Notes: a model not told the origin generated them from the sequence alone. 64,000 nucleotides of DNA from Acidimicrobiia bacterium (GCA_022826705.1 JAJDUJ010000018.1:1-64000); one strand, 5' to 3'; shown: positions 15,366 to 24,729, numbered from the stretch's first letter. Numbers and translations: made by a program.

Positions 15366-16436
15366 TCATGGCATGGCCTCCAGGATGCGCTCGGAGATGT
15401 CGGGGACGTTGATGTCGGGTCCAATACCGAAACCGGAGTGATCCCAACTCGGGCCTCCGATGAACTCCACCGGCACCGCCCCCAGTGTAGCAAGCCGTAC
15501 ATCGTCGATCATCTGGCCCATGTTCTGCTCGTACACCGCCACCTTGGCCGAACCGGCGGCCGCATCTTGCACTGCCTGCGACGGGAACGGCCACAGCGTG
15601 ATGGGCCGGATGTAGCCCACCCGGTGCCCTGAGTCGCGCAATTGCAGACAGGCGTAGCGCACGAACTTGCCCACCGAGCCGTAGGCGGCCACCACCAACT
15701 CGGCGTCGTCGCAGAACCCGACGTCGACCAGCGGTTCCACGCCAGCCTCCAGTGCCTGAATGTGGGCGGCGCAGTCGGCAAAGTGGGCCCCTAGGTCAAA
15801 CCCCTCCTCCCCCTCGGTGCCGCTGCCCAGCGGCGAGATGATTTTGGCTGCGCCCGAGCCTCCGGTGGACCCGTTCAGGGCCCAGTCGGGAACCTTGGGA
15901 GCGGCTCCGTCGATGGAGGGCACCGACACCGCTTGGTAGGTGTGGGCCAGGAAGTAGTCGCCCAACACCATGACCGGAGTGCGCCACTGCCCAGCCAGAT
16001 CGAACGCTAGCCGGGTCAGCTCCACCGCCTCGGGCACGTCCATGGGGGCCAGCACGATGTGGCGATAGTCGCCGTGGCCGCCGCCGCGGGTGGCTTGGAA
16101 GTAATCGCCCTGGCCCCGGGCCATGTTGAACACCACCAGCGGCAGTCGGGCGTTGGTGATCTCCGACAGCGACTCCTGCATCAGCGACAGGCCTTGACCG
16201 GTGGATCCAGTGGCGGCCAGGTGACCGGTGGTGGCTGCCCCCCAGGCCATGCCCACCGCCTCCAGCTCGCTTTCAGCGTTCATGCACACGCCGTCCACCT
16301 GGGGCAGCAGCGCGGCCATGTGCTCAAGCAACTCGGTGAATGGGGTCATCGGGTATCCCGTGAAGAACCGACAGCCGGCAGCCACCGCGGCCCGGGCCAT
16401 GGCCTCCGATCCCTCTAGCAGCGCCCGGTCGCTCAT
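15366..16436 (-). CDS. 2-oxoacid:ferredoxin oxidoreductase, alpha subunit
   Basis: 356 aa pyrimidine-binding and transketolase-C domain subunit (Kor/VorA-like). Opening region LLEGSEAMARAAVAAGCRFFTGYPMTP binds the cofactor interface; MNAESELEAVGMAWGAA and ATGSTGQGLSLMQESL are conserved family regions, and the C-terminal part is the domain II repeat. It overlaps the ferredoxin subunit by 4 bp (ATGA-type), showing coupled translation. Confidence 0.88.
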   Translation of the reverse strand: MSDRALLEGSEAMARAAVAAGCRFFTGYPMTPFTELLEHMAALLPQVDGVCMNAESELEAVGMAWGAATTGHLAATGSTGQGLSLMQESLSEITNARLPLVVFNMARGQGDYFQATRGGGHGDYRHIVLAPMDVPEAVELTRLAFDLAGQWRTPVMVLGDYFLAHTYQAVSVPSIDGAAPKVPDWALNGSTGGSGAAKIISPLGSGTEGEEGFDLGAHFADCAAHIQALEAGVEPLVDVGFCDDAELVVAAYGSVGKFVRYACLQLRDSGHRVGYIRPITLWPFPSQAVQDAAAGSAKVAVYEQNMGQMIDDVRLATLGAVPVEFIGGPSWDHSGFGIGPDINVPDISERILEAMP

Positions 16437-16714
16437 TGCCCGCCCTCATCGTCGAGAGGCAGCTCCAGGGGAGTGTCGTACTTGTACACCTGGAACACGA
16501 AGTCGGGGCAGATCTGGGCGCAGGCCTGGCAGCCAGTGCAGCCGGCCAGCAGTCGGGGGTACCGGTATCCCTTGGCGTTGGCCTCGCGGGTGGTCATTTC
16601 CAGCACCCGGGGCGGGCAGGCGTCGATGCAGAGGTCGCAGCCCTTGCAGGCCTCGACGTCGATAACCACCGTGCCCCGGACGGTGACGGTATTTCTCGGA
16701 GTGCTTGGGCTCAT
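16433..16714 (-). CDS. 2-oxoacid:ferredoxin oxidoreductase, 2x[4Fe-4S] delta subunit
   Basis: 93 aa ferredoxin-like subunit with two complete cluster motifs: CKGCDLCIDACP (residues about 23-34) and CTGCQACAQICP (about 58-69). It passes electrons from the TPP subunit to an external ferredoxin. Start and stop both overlap the neighbouring gamma and alpha genes by 4 bp. Confidence 0.9.
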   Translation of the reverse strand: MSPSTPRNTVTVRGTVVIDVEACKGCDLCIDACPPRVLEMTTREANAKGYRYPRLLAGCTGCQACAQICPDFVFQVYKYDTPLELPLDDEGGQ

Positions 16715-17268
16715 GCCGCCAACTCCCAGCCGGCGGCCAGCGCCCCCTCGTTGGCCTCGATGAGCTGGCTGCGATAGGGCGGCACCGAGCGGCGCATGCC
16801 TTCCACCAGGCCGTCCAAGCTCACCAGCCCGGACCTCCGCCCGTACACCCCGGCCATGACCATGGCAGCCAGCAGCGGATTGCCCAGATCGGTGGCCACA
16901 TCGGTGGCGGCAACCTCGACCACTTGGTAGCGGTCCCGATCCAACTCATCCTCGAACACTGACGTGTTTACCAGCACCAAGCCTCCGTCGCGGATGCGCT
17001 CCCGCAGCGGGGCCCAGAACTGGTGGTGCATCAAGATGGCCGACCAGGTGGTCGAAAGCACCGGCGGCGCCTCGATCGGCCGGTCGCTGATCACCACCGT
17101 GCTGTCGGTGTGGCCGCCTCGCATCATGCCGCCGTAGCTGCCGAACACCAGCACCTCCTTGCCGTCAGCAGTCGCCCCCTGGGCGATTACCTGGGCGGCC
17201 AACTGCACACCCTGGCCGCCGACCCCAGTGAGCATCAGCTCCCTCTCTCCGGTGGTTGAAGGACTCAT
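16711..17268 (-). CDS. 2-oxoacid:ferredoxin oxidoreductase, gamma subunit
   Basis: 185 aa. N-terminal LTGVGGQGVQLAAQVIAQGA is the signature of the CoA-binding gamma domain, followed by FGSYGGMMRGG. ATG 17268 overlaps the stop of the enoyl-CoA hydratase by 4 bp. This order (gamma, ferredoxin, alpha, beta) completes a four-subunit enzyme. The presence of an upstream hydratase and MDR reductase in the same operon suggests that the 2-oxoacid or its acyl-CoA product is shared with them. Confidence 0.88.
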   Translation of the reverse strand: MSPSTTGERELMLTGVGGQGVQLAAQVIAQGATADGKEVLVFGSYGGMMRGGHTDSTVVISDRPIEAPPVLSTTWSAILMHHQFWAPLRERIRDGGLVLVNTSVFEDELDRDRYQVVEVAATDVATDLGNPLLAAMVMAGVYGRRSGLVSLDGLVEGMRRSVPPYRSQLIEANEGALAAGWELAA

Positions 17269-18032
17269 CTTCCCTTCCAGTTTGGAGGCCGTTTTTCTAC
17301 GAAGGCCAGAGGACCCTCTTTGAAATCCTCGGTCCCGAACAGCGCTTGGCCGGCTCGGGTGGCGATCTTGAGTGCCTCGGCTTCTGTGGTTTCCAGTCCG
17401 TCGAGAAGGGCCTGGCGAGCACCCCTGACCGCCAATGGCGGGTTGGCGATGATGCGCTCGGCCAGCGTCCGGGCTTCGGCCAGTGCTTGGCCGGGTTCGC
17501 ACACCACGTTCACCAGGCCCAGGGAATGGGCCCGGTGGACGTCGATGGTGTCACCGATCAGCGCCATTTCCATGGCGATGTTCACGGGGATTCGGCGCGG
17601 GAGCCGGCTGACGCCCCCCTCGGAGGCAATCAGCGATCGCTTGACCTCGGGAATGCCGAAGACGGCTTCGGTGGACGCCACCACCAGGTCGCAGGCCAGT
17701 ACCATCTCAAAGCCCCCGGCCACCGCAGGACGATCCACCGCGGCAATGACCGGCTTGGCGCGCTGTCGGCGAGAGAAGTGGCCGAAGCCGTGCTCCGGGT
17801 GCATGATTCCCGCGGTTCGCCCCTCGGAAATCGCCTTCAGATCGGCACCGGCGCAGAACACCCGGCCGTTGCCGGCCAAGATGGCCACCCACACCTCATC
17901 ATCGGCGTCGAATTGGTCGAATGCCTCGCCCAGGGCCGCGGACAGCTCCGGGCTCATGGCATTGCGAGACTCGGGCCGGTTCATCGTGATGACCGCAACT
18001 CGGCCCTCAGCTTCGTAAATCGCCAGGCTCAT
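17265..18032 (-). CDS. Enoyl-CoA hydratase
   Basis: 255 aa crotonase, standard length. Oxyanion-hole segments VFCAGADL and AVAGGFEMVLACD are intact, and glutamates are present in GGFEM and GIPEVK, the positions used for hydration. The C-terminal KEGPLAFVEKRPPNWKGR is the usual end of EchA-type proteins. It overlaps the oxidoreductase gamma gene by 4 bp, so hydration is part of the same pathway as the 2-oxoacid step. Confidence 0.9.
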   Translation of the reverse strand: MSLAIYEAEGRVAVITMNRPESRNAMSPELSAALGEAFDQFDADDEVWVAILAGNGRVFCAGADLKAISEGRTAGIMHPEHGFGHFSRRQRAKPVIAAVDRPAVAGGFEMVLACDLVVASTEAVFGIPEVKRSLIASEGGVSRLPRRIPVNIAMEMALIGDTIDVHRAHSLGLVNVVCEPGQALAEARTLAERIIANPPLAVRGARQALLDGLETTEAEALKIATRAGQALFGTEDFKEGPLAFVEKRPPNWKGR

Positions 18033-18043
18033 CGCACCGCTTC

Positions 18044-19042
18044 CTATTCGGGTTCTCTGACCTTGAGCAGCTGTTTTCCTTGGTTGGCTCCGGAAAACAA
18101 CCGCAGGAACGTGGTGGGGATGTTCTCGAACCCCTCCTGGATGTCGGTTTGGAAGGCAATCTCCCCTTCAGCCACCCATCGACCGAGATCCTCGATGGCT
18201 GCGGGCACCCGGTCCATGTGGTCGAACATGACAAAGCCTTGGATGGTAAGCCGCTTCTCAATGATCTGGAACATGTTGGAGGGTCCCGACCGGCGCATGC
18301 CCTGGTTATAGGTGGAGATGGCACCGCAGCTGGCTATGCGTCCCCCTTGGCCCATGTGGTTCATGACCGTCTCCAGCATGTCGCCGCCCACGTTGTCGAA
18401 GTACACGTCCACGCCATCGGGGCAGAGCTCGGCCAGGCGGGCGCCCACATCCTCGTTCTTGTAGTCGATGGCCGCGTCCAGCCGGGCCTCCTCTAGGAGC
18501 CACCGGCACTTGTCGGCTCCGCCGGCGATGCCCACCGACCGACAGCCCTTGATGCGGGCGATTTGGGCGGCCACCGACCCGGTGGCCCCGGCCGCCCCCG
18601 ATGTCAACACGGTCTCGCCCGATTGGGTGCGGCCGATGTCGAGCAGGCCGATATAGGCGGTCAGCCCGGTTCCCCCCAGCGGACCCAGCATCACCGGGAT
18701 GGGCGTGCCGGGAGGCACCACTCTGGTCTGCTCACCCACCACCTCGTAGTCCTGCCAGCTCATCATGCCGCTGACCAGGTCGCCCTCATTCAGTGCTGGG
18801 GTGTTGGAGGCAACCACCTGGGAAACGCCGGGCGCCAGCATGGGTGTGCCCAAAGGCACAGGTGGCATGTAGGTGATGAAGTCCTCCAACCACGTGCGCA
18901 TAGCCGGCTCGAAGCTGAGATAGCACAGACGGGCCAGTGCCTGACCGTTGCCGGGCTCGGGGATATCGGTTTCCCGATATTCGAAGTTGTCCACGCCTAC
19001 CGGTCCGTCAGGCCTGGTGGCGTAGATCCACTGGCGGTTCAT
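18044..19042 (-). CDS. NADP-dependent MDR oxidoreductase (CurA / prostaglandin reductase-like)
   Basis: 332 aa zinc-free reductase of the leukotriene B4 dehydrogenase/CurA group. The nucleotide loop TSGAAGATGSVAAQIA and the family motif YFDNVGGDMLETV are present. These enzymes reduce alpha,beta-unsaturated ketones or acyl compounds. TAGGTT lies 6 nt before ATG 19042, so it is the leaderless head of the operon that continues with enoyl-CoA hydratase and the four oxidoreductase subunits. Confidence 0.87.
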   Translation of the reverse strand: MNRQWIYATRPDGPVGVDNFEYRETDIPEPGNGQALARLCYLSFEPAMRTWLEDFITYMPPVPLGTPMLAPGVSQVVASNTPALNEGDLVSGMMSWQDYEVVGEQTRVVPPGTPIPVMLGPLGGTGLTAYIGLLDIGRTQSGETVLTSGAAGATGSVAAQIARIKGCRSVGIAGGADKCRWLLEEARLDAAIDYKNEDVGARLAELCPDGVDVYFDNVGGDMLETVMNHMGQGGRIASCGAISTYNQGMRRSGPSNMFQIIEKRLTIQGFVMFDHMDRVPAAIEDLGRWVAEGEIAFQTDIQEGFENIPTTFLRLFSGANQGKQLLKVREPE

Positions 19043-19048
19043 TCCGCC

Positions 19049-19054
19049 AACCTA
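19049..19054 (-). promoter_or_regulatory. Candidate -10 box heading the 2-oxoacid oxidoreductase operon
   Basis: TAGGTT on the minus strand, 6 nt before ATG 19042. Confidence 0.45.
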
Positions 19055-19077
19055 CTCCGGCAGATGGACGCAGCCCC

Positions 19078-19887
19078 TCAGCGAGCCGGGCGGACTCGCA
19101 TCATCATCGTGGCCATCAAGCGGTCGCCTTTGCCCAGATCCCTGATATCGGCCACAACCCAGCCTGACGAAGGGTCACCCATCCAGCGGCATGTGCTGTA
19201 CACCGGGCCGATCTTTCCCCCGAGCAGATAGCGGATGTCCATGTCGGCCACCGCGTGGGGAAAGCCGAATTCATGCTCGGCAAAGGTCTCGGCTCCCACC
19301 TCGCCGACCAGGGTGACCATTGCGCCTTGCATGATGCCCGCGGGGTTGAGCAGCTGGGGGGTGAGCTCCACCTCCACATGGCCGACGGAGGCGTCCACCA
19401 CCTCGATGCCGGCCACTTCGGCCAGGGGCCGGTCGATGTCGGGAAGCCCCATGAGATCGGGCCGAGGAGGGTCGTGGATGGGCTTGGCCGGATCGCCGGG
19501 ACGTTGGTGGTGGCGTCCGAAGCCGATCTGGGCGTAGCCCACCTCGGTGCCGTCGGGGGTGCTGAAGCGGCACTCGCAGGTCAGGGTGCTGGCCCCGGCC
19601 CTCAGCACCTCGGCGTAAACGTCGATCTGGTCAGGCAGGGGGAAGTCTGCGGTGCGGAGCTGAAAATCAGTGGTGAAGTGCCAGCACTCAGGATCTTCCT
19701 TCTCGCCGATCATGCCGCCGGTGATGTCGGCGATCAGCATCAGCACTGAGGCCCGTACCTGGCCGCCGTGGCACTGTTCGTCGAACACCCGGAGCTTCCC
19801 GTAGCCGGGCTGGGCGATGGGGTCGCAGTAGATCCCGAGCTGGGCCAGAAGGGTGAACTTAGGAGGTGCTTGGGCGGGGACGGTCAT
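19078..19887 (-). CDS. Double-hotdog acyl-CoA thioesterase family protein
   Basis: 269 aa, two hotdog-like halves. The first contains VRASVLMLIADITGGMIGE and the second NPAGIMQGAMVTLVGEVGAE, both resembling the helix of PaaI-type thioesterases. It probably hydrolyses an acyl-CoA, releasing a free acid, or binds one. It lies 12 nt downstream of the amidohydrolase stop in the same direction, likely co-transcribed; AAGGGG precedes the ATG. Confidence 0.72.
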   Translation of the reverse strand: MTVPAQAPPKFTLLAQLGIYCDPIAQPGYGKLRVFDEQCHGGQVRASVLMLIADITGGMIGEKEDPECWHFTTDFQLRTADFPLPDQIDVYAEVLRAGASTLTCECRFSTPDGTEVGYAQIGFGRHHQRPGDPAKPIHDPPRPDLMGLPDIDRPLAEVAGIEVVDASVGHVEVELTPQLLNPAGIMQGAMVTLVGEVGAETFAEHEFGFPHAVADMDIRYLLGGKIGPVYSTCRWMGDPSSGWVVADIRDLGKGDRLMATMMMRVRPAR

Positions 19888-19899
19888 GGCCCCTTAGTT

Positions 19900-21294
19900 C
19901 TAGACGGTGGCACTCTCCAAAACCGTGTTCTTGAAGAAGTCGGGGCGGGCTTCGGAAAAGAAGCGGTGGGCGTTGTCGAAGGTGAAGGCCCGGAACTGGT
20001 CTTCGTTGAGCCAGCCGTGCTCCACCTGCTCCCACACCTCGGGGAGCACCTCGGACATGTCGGGCACGTCCCAGTGGCCCACGTCGGAGGAGAAGATGGC
20101 GTTGAGGGTGGCCCCTTCGGGCAGGGCGCCGTCGAAGGCCAGTCGCACCAGCGGGTCGTCGGCTTCGCAGCCGAACCAGTAGGAGCGGTCGATCTGCTCG
20201 AGGATGTCTTCGGGGCAGGTGATGCCCGCGGCCTCAAAGTCGTGAACGACCTGATCAGAGCTGATGCCCTTCTGCATCACTTTGCCGAAGCCGGAGGGCA
20301 GATCGATGGGGTCGTTGGCCTCGGCCAGCAACGATTCGAAGTAATCGGGCTCGAAGAGGGCCGGGTCGTAGGCCTTGAGTCCCTCGGGGCCGCGCTTTTC
20401 CCAGTGGCTGAGGAGGTCGCACACCATCTGGGCGCCCCAGGTGACCCCGCCTTCCAGGAAGCCGAGGCGCAGGTCGGGGAAGCGATGGGTGACCCCGCCG
20501 AAGAAGATCGACTTGGCGGCGGTCTCGCTGGCGGTGCCGAAGTTACCCATGTGGTTGTAGGTGAAGTTGCTGATTGAGCGCCGCCCGTCCCAGCCCATCG
20601 ATCCGGAGTGGAGGCTGGCCGGGGTTTGCAGCTCGACCAGCCGCTGCCACAGCGGGTCGTAGTCGTAGGCGGAGTCGAGGCCCAGAGAGTCGATCCACGT
20701 GGCCATCTCGCCGCCGGCCGGCACCTGGCGGAGAGCGAATCCGCCGATCATCACTGCCTTGAAGCCCAGCTCGGTAACGGCGAAGTCGAGCTGCTCGACG
20801 GCCTCATCGGGGGTTTGGGTGGGAATGGCCGCCACCGGTGTGAGGCGGTCTTGCAGGCCCTGGTAGCTGTCAGCCAGGTAGCGGTTGAGCGCCCGGCAGA
20901 GCTTGTTGCGGATTTCGTCGTCGCGGTAGGCCGGGAAGTTGAGGCCGATGCTGGGGTAGCACACCGCGAAATCCATGCCCAGCTCCTCGATGCGGTCGTG
21001 GAACATCGCCGGAGACACCGCGGTAGCGAAGTCCCGGGTGTTGCCCAGCGGCAGCGCCCACCACGGCCCCCGGAAGGATCGCCGGGCCAGGCGCTCATCA
21101 GGGGAGAGACCCGACCAGTTGGGCTCTCCGTTGAACGAGCAGTTGGCCATCTGGGGGTACAGCCCGCCCTCAAGCCCCTCGTCGAGGCAGTACTGGTGGA
21201 GGGCCGGGTAGTGCTCGAACACGTGCCCGTCGGCGTCGATGATGGGATGGCCGAGATCGGCTCGGATGTCGGCGGCGGATCGCTGGCTGCTCAT
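19900..21294 (-). CDS. Amidohydrolase-2 family protein (long form, paralog A)
   Basis: 464 aa PF04909-type TIM-barrel metal hydrolase. Metal-site signatures: HPIIDADGHVFEHYP at the N terminus, ASLHSGSMGWDG near the middle, and SSDVGHWDVPD late in the protein. This group includes decarboxylases and ring-opening or amide hydrolases of aromatic and lipid catabolism; the substrate is not known. The C-terminal tail FRAFTFDN...FFKNTVLE is shared with the paralog at 24729-26144. ATG 21294 is favoured over the longer frame because TAGCGT lies 7 nt upstream. Confidence 0.82.
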   Translation of the reverse strand: MSSQRSAADIRADLGHPIIDADGHVFEHYPALHQYCLDEGLEGGLYPQMANCSFNGEPNWSGLSPDERLARRSFRGPWWALPLGNTRDFATAVSPAMFHDRIEELGMDFAVCYPSIGLNFPAYRDDEIRNKLCRALNRYLADSYQGLQDRLTPVAAIPTQTPDEAVEQLDFAVTELGFKAVMIGGFALRQVPAGGEMATWIDSLGLDSAYDYDPLWQRLVELQTPASLHSGSMGWDGRRSISNFTYNHMGNFGTASETAAKSIFFGGVTHRFPDLRLGFLEGGVTWGAQMVCDLLSHWEKRGPEGLKAYDPALFEPDYFESLLAEANDPIDLPSGFGKVMQKGISSDQVVHDFEAAGITCPEDILEQIDRSYWFGCEADDPLVRLAFDGALPEGATLNAIFSSDVGHWDVPDMSEVLPEVWEQVEHGWLNEDQFRAFTFDNAHRFFSEARPDFFKNTVLESATV

Positions 21295-21301
21295 GGCGGT
21301 A

Positions 21302-21307
21302 ACGCTA
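21302..21307 (-). promoter_or_regulatory. Candidate -10 box for leaderless amidohydrolase
   Basis: TAGCGT on the minus strand, 7 nt before ATG 21294. Confidence 0.45.
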
Positions 21308-21360
21308 GCTACTACCGTAAGTGCTTGTCTCAGTGACACCCGATTGAGAAGGTTCAAATC

Positions 21361-22488
21361 ATGAGCACCGTCGCACCCGTACGTCCTTGCATCTCGGCTG
21401 ACTCGCACGTCACCGAACCCGACAACACCTACATCGACTACATCGATCCCAAGTTCCGGGATCGGGCCCCCCGAGTGGATTGGGACGACAGCATGGGGGC
21501 GTTCATGTCCATCGACAACGGCCGCAATCGGATGCCCTATGGAATGATCGCCGCCGCGGGCAAGAGCTGGCACGAGATCAGCCTCTCTAGCGGCACCCGT
21601 TGGGAGGATCTGCACCCCGGCGGGTACGACCCGGTGGCCCGCCTCGACGAGCAGGACCGCGATGGGGTGGTGGCCGAGGTGATCTACCCCTCAGTGGGCA
21701 TGACCATCTGCAACCACCCCGACGCCGACTACAAGAAGGCGTGCTTCGACGCCTACAACCGGTGGATTGCCGAGTTCAATTCCCATGCTCCGGAGCGGTT
21801 GATCGGCTTGGGCCAGACCGCGGTTCGTTCGGTGGATGAGGCCATCGCCGACTTGGAGGCCATGAAGGCCCTCGGGCTCAAAGGGGTCATGCTCCCTGGC
21901 TATCCGTCTTCGGGGATCGACTACGACGCTCCCGAGTTCGACGCCTTCTGGGAGGCGTCGGTGTCGATGGGCATGCCACTGTCGTTCCACATCCTCACCT
22001 CGGGCAACGACCATCCCATGGCCGCCCAGTTCCGGGGGCCGAAGATCAACTCATTCCTGGGGATAATCCGGGGGAATCAGGACATCATCGGCACGCTTAT
22101 CTTCGGCGGCGTGTTCGAGCGCCATCCCGACCTTCAGGTGGTGTGCGTGGAGGCCGACGCTGGCTGGGCGCCCCACTGGATGTACCGGGCCGACCACGCC
22201 TACAACCGGCACCGCAATTGGCTGGAGAGCGCCGAGTTGTCCAAGAAGCCCAGCGACTACTTCCGGGAGAACGTGTACCTCACGTTCCAAGACGACTGGG
22301 TGGCGTTCAAGCTGCTCGACCTGATGAACGTGAACCGGGTGATGTGGGCCAACGACCACCCCCACTCCGACGCCACCTGGCCCTGGTCACAGGAGATGCT
22401 CACCGAGCAGACCACCCACATGACCGACCACCAAATCGACCGCGTCCTCCGCGACAACTGCGCCGAGCTTTACGGGCTGACCGTTTAG
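21361..22488 (+). CDS. Amidohydrolase-2 family protein (short form)
   Basis: 375 aa metal-dependent hydrolase, divergent from the long paralog with 66 bp between the starts. Signatures: ISADSHVTEP (metal His and Asp), PLSFHILTSG, and WANDHPHSDATWP with the late catalytic Asp/His. It resembles the 58599-59882 protein (DYPHSDGTWP) more than its neighbour. GAGAAGG lies about 9 nt before the ATG; unlike its neighbours it seems to use a leader. It ends 6 nt before the opposing stop of the molybdenum hydroxylase gene. Confidence 0.82.
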   Translation: MSTVAPVRPCISADSHVTEPDNTYIDYIDPKFRDRAPRVDWDDSMGAFMSIDNGRNRMPYGMIAAAGKSWHEISLSSGTRWEDLHPGGYDPVARLDEQDRDGVVAEVIYPSVGMTICNHPDADYKKACFDAYNRWIAEFNSHAPERLIGLGQTAVRSVDEAIADLEAMKALGLKGVMLPGYPSSGIDYDAPEFDAFWEASVSMGMPLSFHILTSGNDHPMAAQFRGPKINSFLGIIRGNQDIIGTLIFGGVFERHPDLQVVCVEADAGWAPHWMYRADHAYNRHRNWLESAELSKKPSDYFRENVYLTFQDDWVAFKLLDLMNVNRVMWANDHPHSDATWPWSQEMLTEQTTHMTDHQIDRVLRDNCAELYGLTV

Positions 22489-22494
22489 AGCCGC

Positions 22495-24729
22495 CTACTC
22501 GCCGTTCTTGATGGCCTGCCACACCCTTTCTGGGGTGCAGGGCATGTCGATGTGGGTGACTCCTAGGGGGGCGAGGGCGTCGATGATGGCGTTTTGCACG
22601 GCAGCGGGGGCGGCGACGGTGCCGCTTTCGCCAACTCCTTTGGCACCGACGGGGTTGCGGTCGGTGGGGGTCTCGATGAAGTGGGTCTCTACCTCTGGCA
22701 CATCGCTGGCCGCGGGTACGAGGTAATCGGCCAGGCTGGTGGTGAGCGGGTTGGCGTCGGCGTCGTAGCGCATCTCTTCGAATAAGGCGACGCCGACTCC
22801 CTGTACGGCTCCGCCCTGCACTTGGCCTGAGGCCTGGACCTCGTTGAGCAACCGGCCGCAGTCGGTGACAGCAACGTGGCGAAGCAGGTTGACCTGGCCA
22901 GTTTCGGTGTCGACCTCGACGACGGCAATATGGGTGCCGCCGGGAAAGGTTGGTTGGCCTTGGTCAAAGGCGGCGGCCGCCTCGGTTCCGGCCAGGTCGG
23001 CCAGCGGTATAGCGGCCGAAGGGGTGCCGCGCACGCCCAGGGTGGCGTCGGGGCGGAGTTCGATGTCGTCTAACGCGGCCTCTAACAAGTCCGCGGCTCG
23101 TTCCTTGAGCTCTTCTAGAAGGCGTTCCGATACTTGGACAGCAGAACTGCTGGTCAGTGACGCCGATCGGGAGCCAAAGCTCCCCAGTGCGGACCGGAAG
23201 CGGCCGGTATCAGGGGTAACTGCGCTGACGTGGGCCGGGTCGAGGCCGAGCGCTTCAGCCGCCAGGTGTGTGACGACGGTCTGCATGCCCTGCCCAATTG
23301 GGGCAATGCCGGCGTCGATCTCGATTCGGCCGTCGTCGGTAACTCGGGCCGCGGCCGGTTGGCAGGGCTCATGGCGGCCGGTGAAGTCGGCCCAGCAACT
23401 CAAGCCGATGCCGAGCAGCCTTTGATCCCCGGCAGCACGGCGGTCGGCTTGTTCTTCTCGCAGTTGCCGGTAACCGATCTCCGACAGGGCTTGTTCCAGA
23501 GCGCCCAAATGGTCAGCCTCGTCCATGACTAGTCCACCAGGCATCTGCCGAGGAAAATCCGCGGGCCGCAGCAGGTTGCGGCGGCGGATCTCAGCGGGGT
23601 CCAGATCCAGTGCGCGGGCCAGGGTATCCATGGCCCGTTCTACTAGGCCAATGGCTTCGGCCCGACCTGGTCCCCTATAAGGGCCGGTGGGGACGGTGTT
23701 GGTCATCACCGCGGAGGCGGTGACCGCTACTTGGTCGATCCGGTAGGGGCCGGGGATGAGCCGCTGGGTTTGGAGGGGCTCGAAAGCCCCCATCCCGGCG
23801 TAGCCGCCCACATCCGCGCTCACCACGGCCTCGAGGGCGGTGACGTTACCGTCTCGATCAGCGGCCAACGTGATGCGCTGGTCTTGGTCGCGGGCTTGCA
23901 TCGACAGCAGATTCTCGGGGCGAGACTGGGCCAGACGAAGGGGGCGGTTCAAGCGCAGGGCCAGGCGGGCGGCTACTGCAAACAAGCCATTCTCACCGTC
24001 GCATTTGCCCCCGAAGCCGCCGCCGATGGGGGGAACCACCAGGCTGATCCGGTCATCGTCTGTGGCCAGGGTGCCAGCCAGTTCGTCGTGGGTCAGCGAG
24101 GGCATTTGGGCATTGATGTGAATGGTCACCCGGCCGCCGTCGGGAACAACCAAACCAGCGACCCCCTCGATGGGAGAGCAGGCCACTCGGGGATAGTGCT
24201 GGGAGAGGGCGACGGTCACATCAGCGCGCCCAAGTGCCTCCGCAGCAGCGCTCGCATCACCCGATGGGACGGTGAGTACGGTGTTCGAGCCATGCGCCGG
24301 GTGGAGGAGTGGGGCGTCTTCGGCGATGGCGCTGGCTTGGTCGGGAACCGGGGGCAGAGCCTGATAGTCCACGGCCACCAATTCGCAGGCATCGACAACC
24401 ACTGGCTCACTGACTGCGACCACCGCAGCAACTGTTTCGCCGACGTAAGCCACCGATCCTTCGGCCAGCGGTGGGCGGCTGATGTTGGCGGGAGAGACCC
24501 CCTCCAAGCCTGCCTGGGTGATCAAGTCAAGGTCGCCGGCAGTGAACACCCCGACAACTCCGTCGAGGGCCTCGGCCTCGGATGTGTCGATACTGGCAAT
24601 GGTCGCTCGGGCTATCGGGGATCGAACGAACCCCAACCAGAGAACGCCCTCAACATTGAGATCGCCGCCAAAGCGAGCTTGACCGGTTAGCAGGTCGAAA
24701 TCCTCGATTCGACCTTCCCAGGTGCTCAC
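22495..24729 (-). CDS. Xanthine dehydrogenase-family molybdopterin-binding subunit (orphan, 1)
   Basis: 744 aa large subunit of a molybdenum hydroxylase, which hydroxylates a carbon centre with water. Molybdopterin-site motifs include PPIGGGFGGKCDGEN, and the catalytic glutamate is in GAKGVGESGT near the C terminus. The usual FAD-binding and [2Fe-2S] partner subunits are not in the window, so they must lie elsewhere or this protein is non-canonical. The GTG start (24729) shares one base with the amidohydrolase stop (TAGTG), so both are made from one mRNA. Confidence 0.88.
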   Translation of the reverse strand: MSTWEGRIEDFDLLTGQARFGGDLNVEGVLWLGFVRSPIARATIASIDTSEAEALDGVVGVFTAGDLDLITQAGLEGVSPANISRPPLAEGSVAYVGETVAAVVAVSEPVVVDACELVAVDYQALPPVPDQASAIAEDAPLLHPAHGSNTVLTVPSGDASAAAEALGRADVTVALSQHYPRVACSPIEGVAGLVVPDGGRVTIHINAQMPSLTHDELAGTLATDDDRISLVVPPIGGGFGGKCDGENGLFAVAARLALRLNRPLRLAQSRPENLLSMQARDQDQRITLAADRDGNVTALEAVVSADVGGYAGMGAFEPLQTQRLIPGPYRIDQVAVTASAVMTNTVPTGPYRGPGRAEAIGLVERAMDTLARALDLDPAEIRRRNLLRPADFPRQMPGGLVMDEADHLGALEQALSEIGYRQLREEQADRRAAGDQRLLGIGLSCWADFTGRHEPCQPAAARVTDDGRIEIDAGIAPIGQGMQTVVTHLAAEALGLDPAHVSAVTPDTGRFRSALGSFGSRSASLTSSSAVQVSERLLEELKERAADLLEAALDDIELRPDATLGVRGTPSAAIPLADLAGTEAAAAFDQGQPTFPGGTHIAVVEVDTETGQVNLLRHVAVTDCGRLLNEVQASGQVQGGAVQGVGVALFEEMRYDADANPLTTSLADYLVPAASDVPEVETHFIETPTDRNPVGAKGVGESGTVAAPAAVQNAIIDALAPLGVTHIDMPCTPERVWQAIKNGE

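Noticed and set aside
21297-21317. CGGTA N11 TACCG inverted repeat between divergent amidohydrolases
   Set aside because: Arms of only 5 bp with an unsymmetric centre; expected by chance in a genome of this composition, and no regulator is adjacent.
21351-21362. GGTTCAAATC resembling a tRNA T-loop
   Set aside because: No acceptor stem, D-arm or anticodon arm can be built around it.
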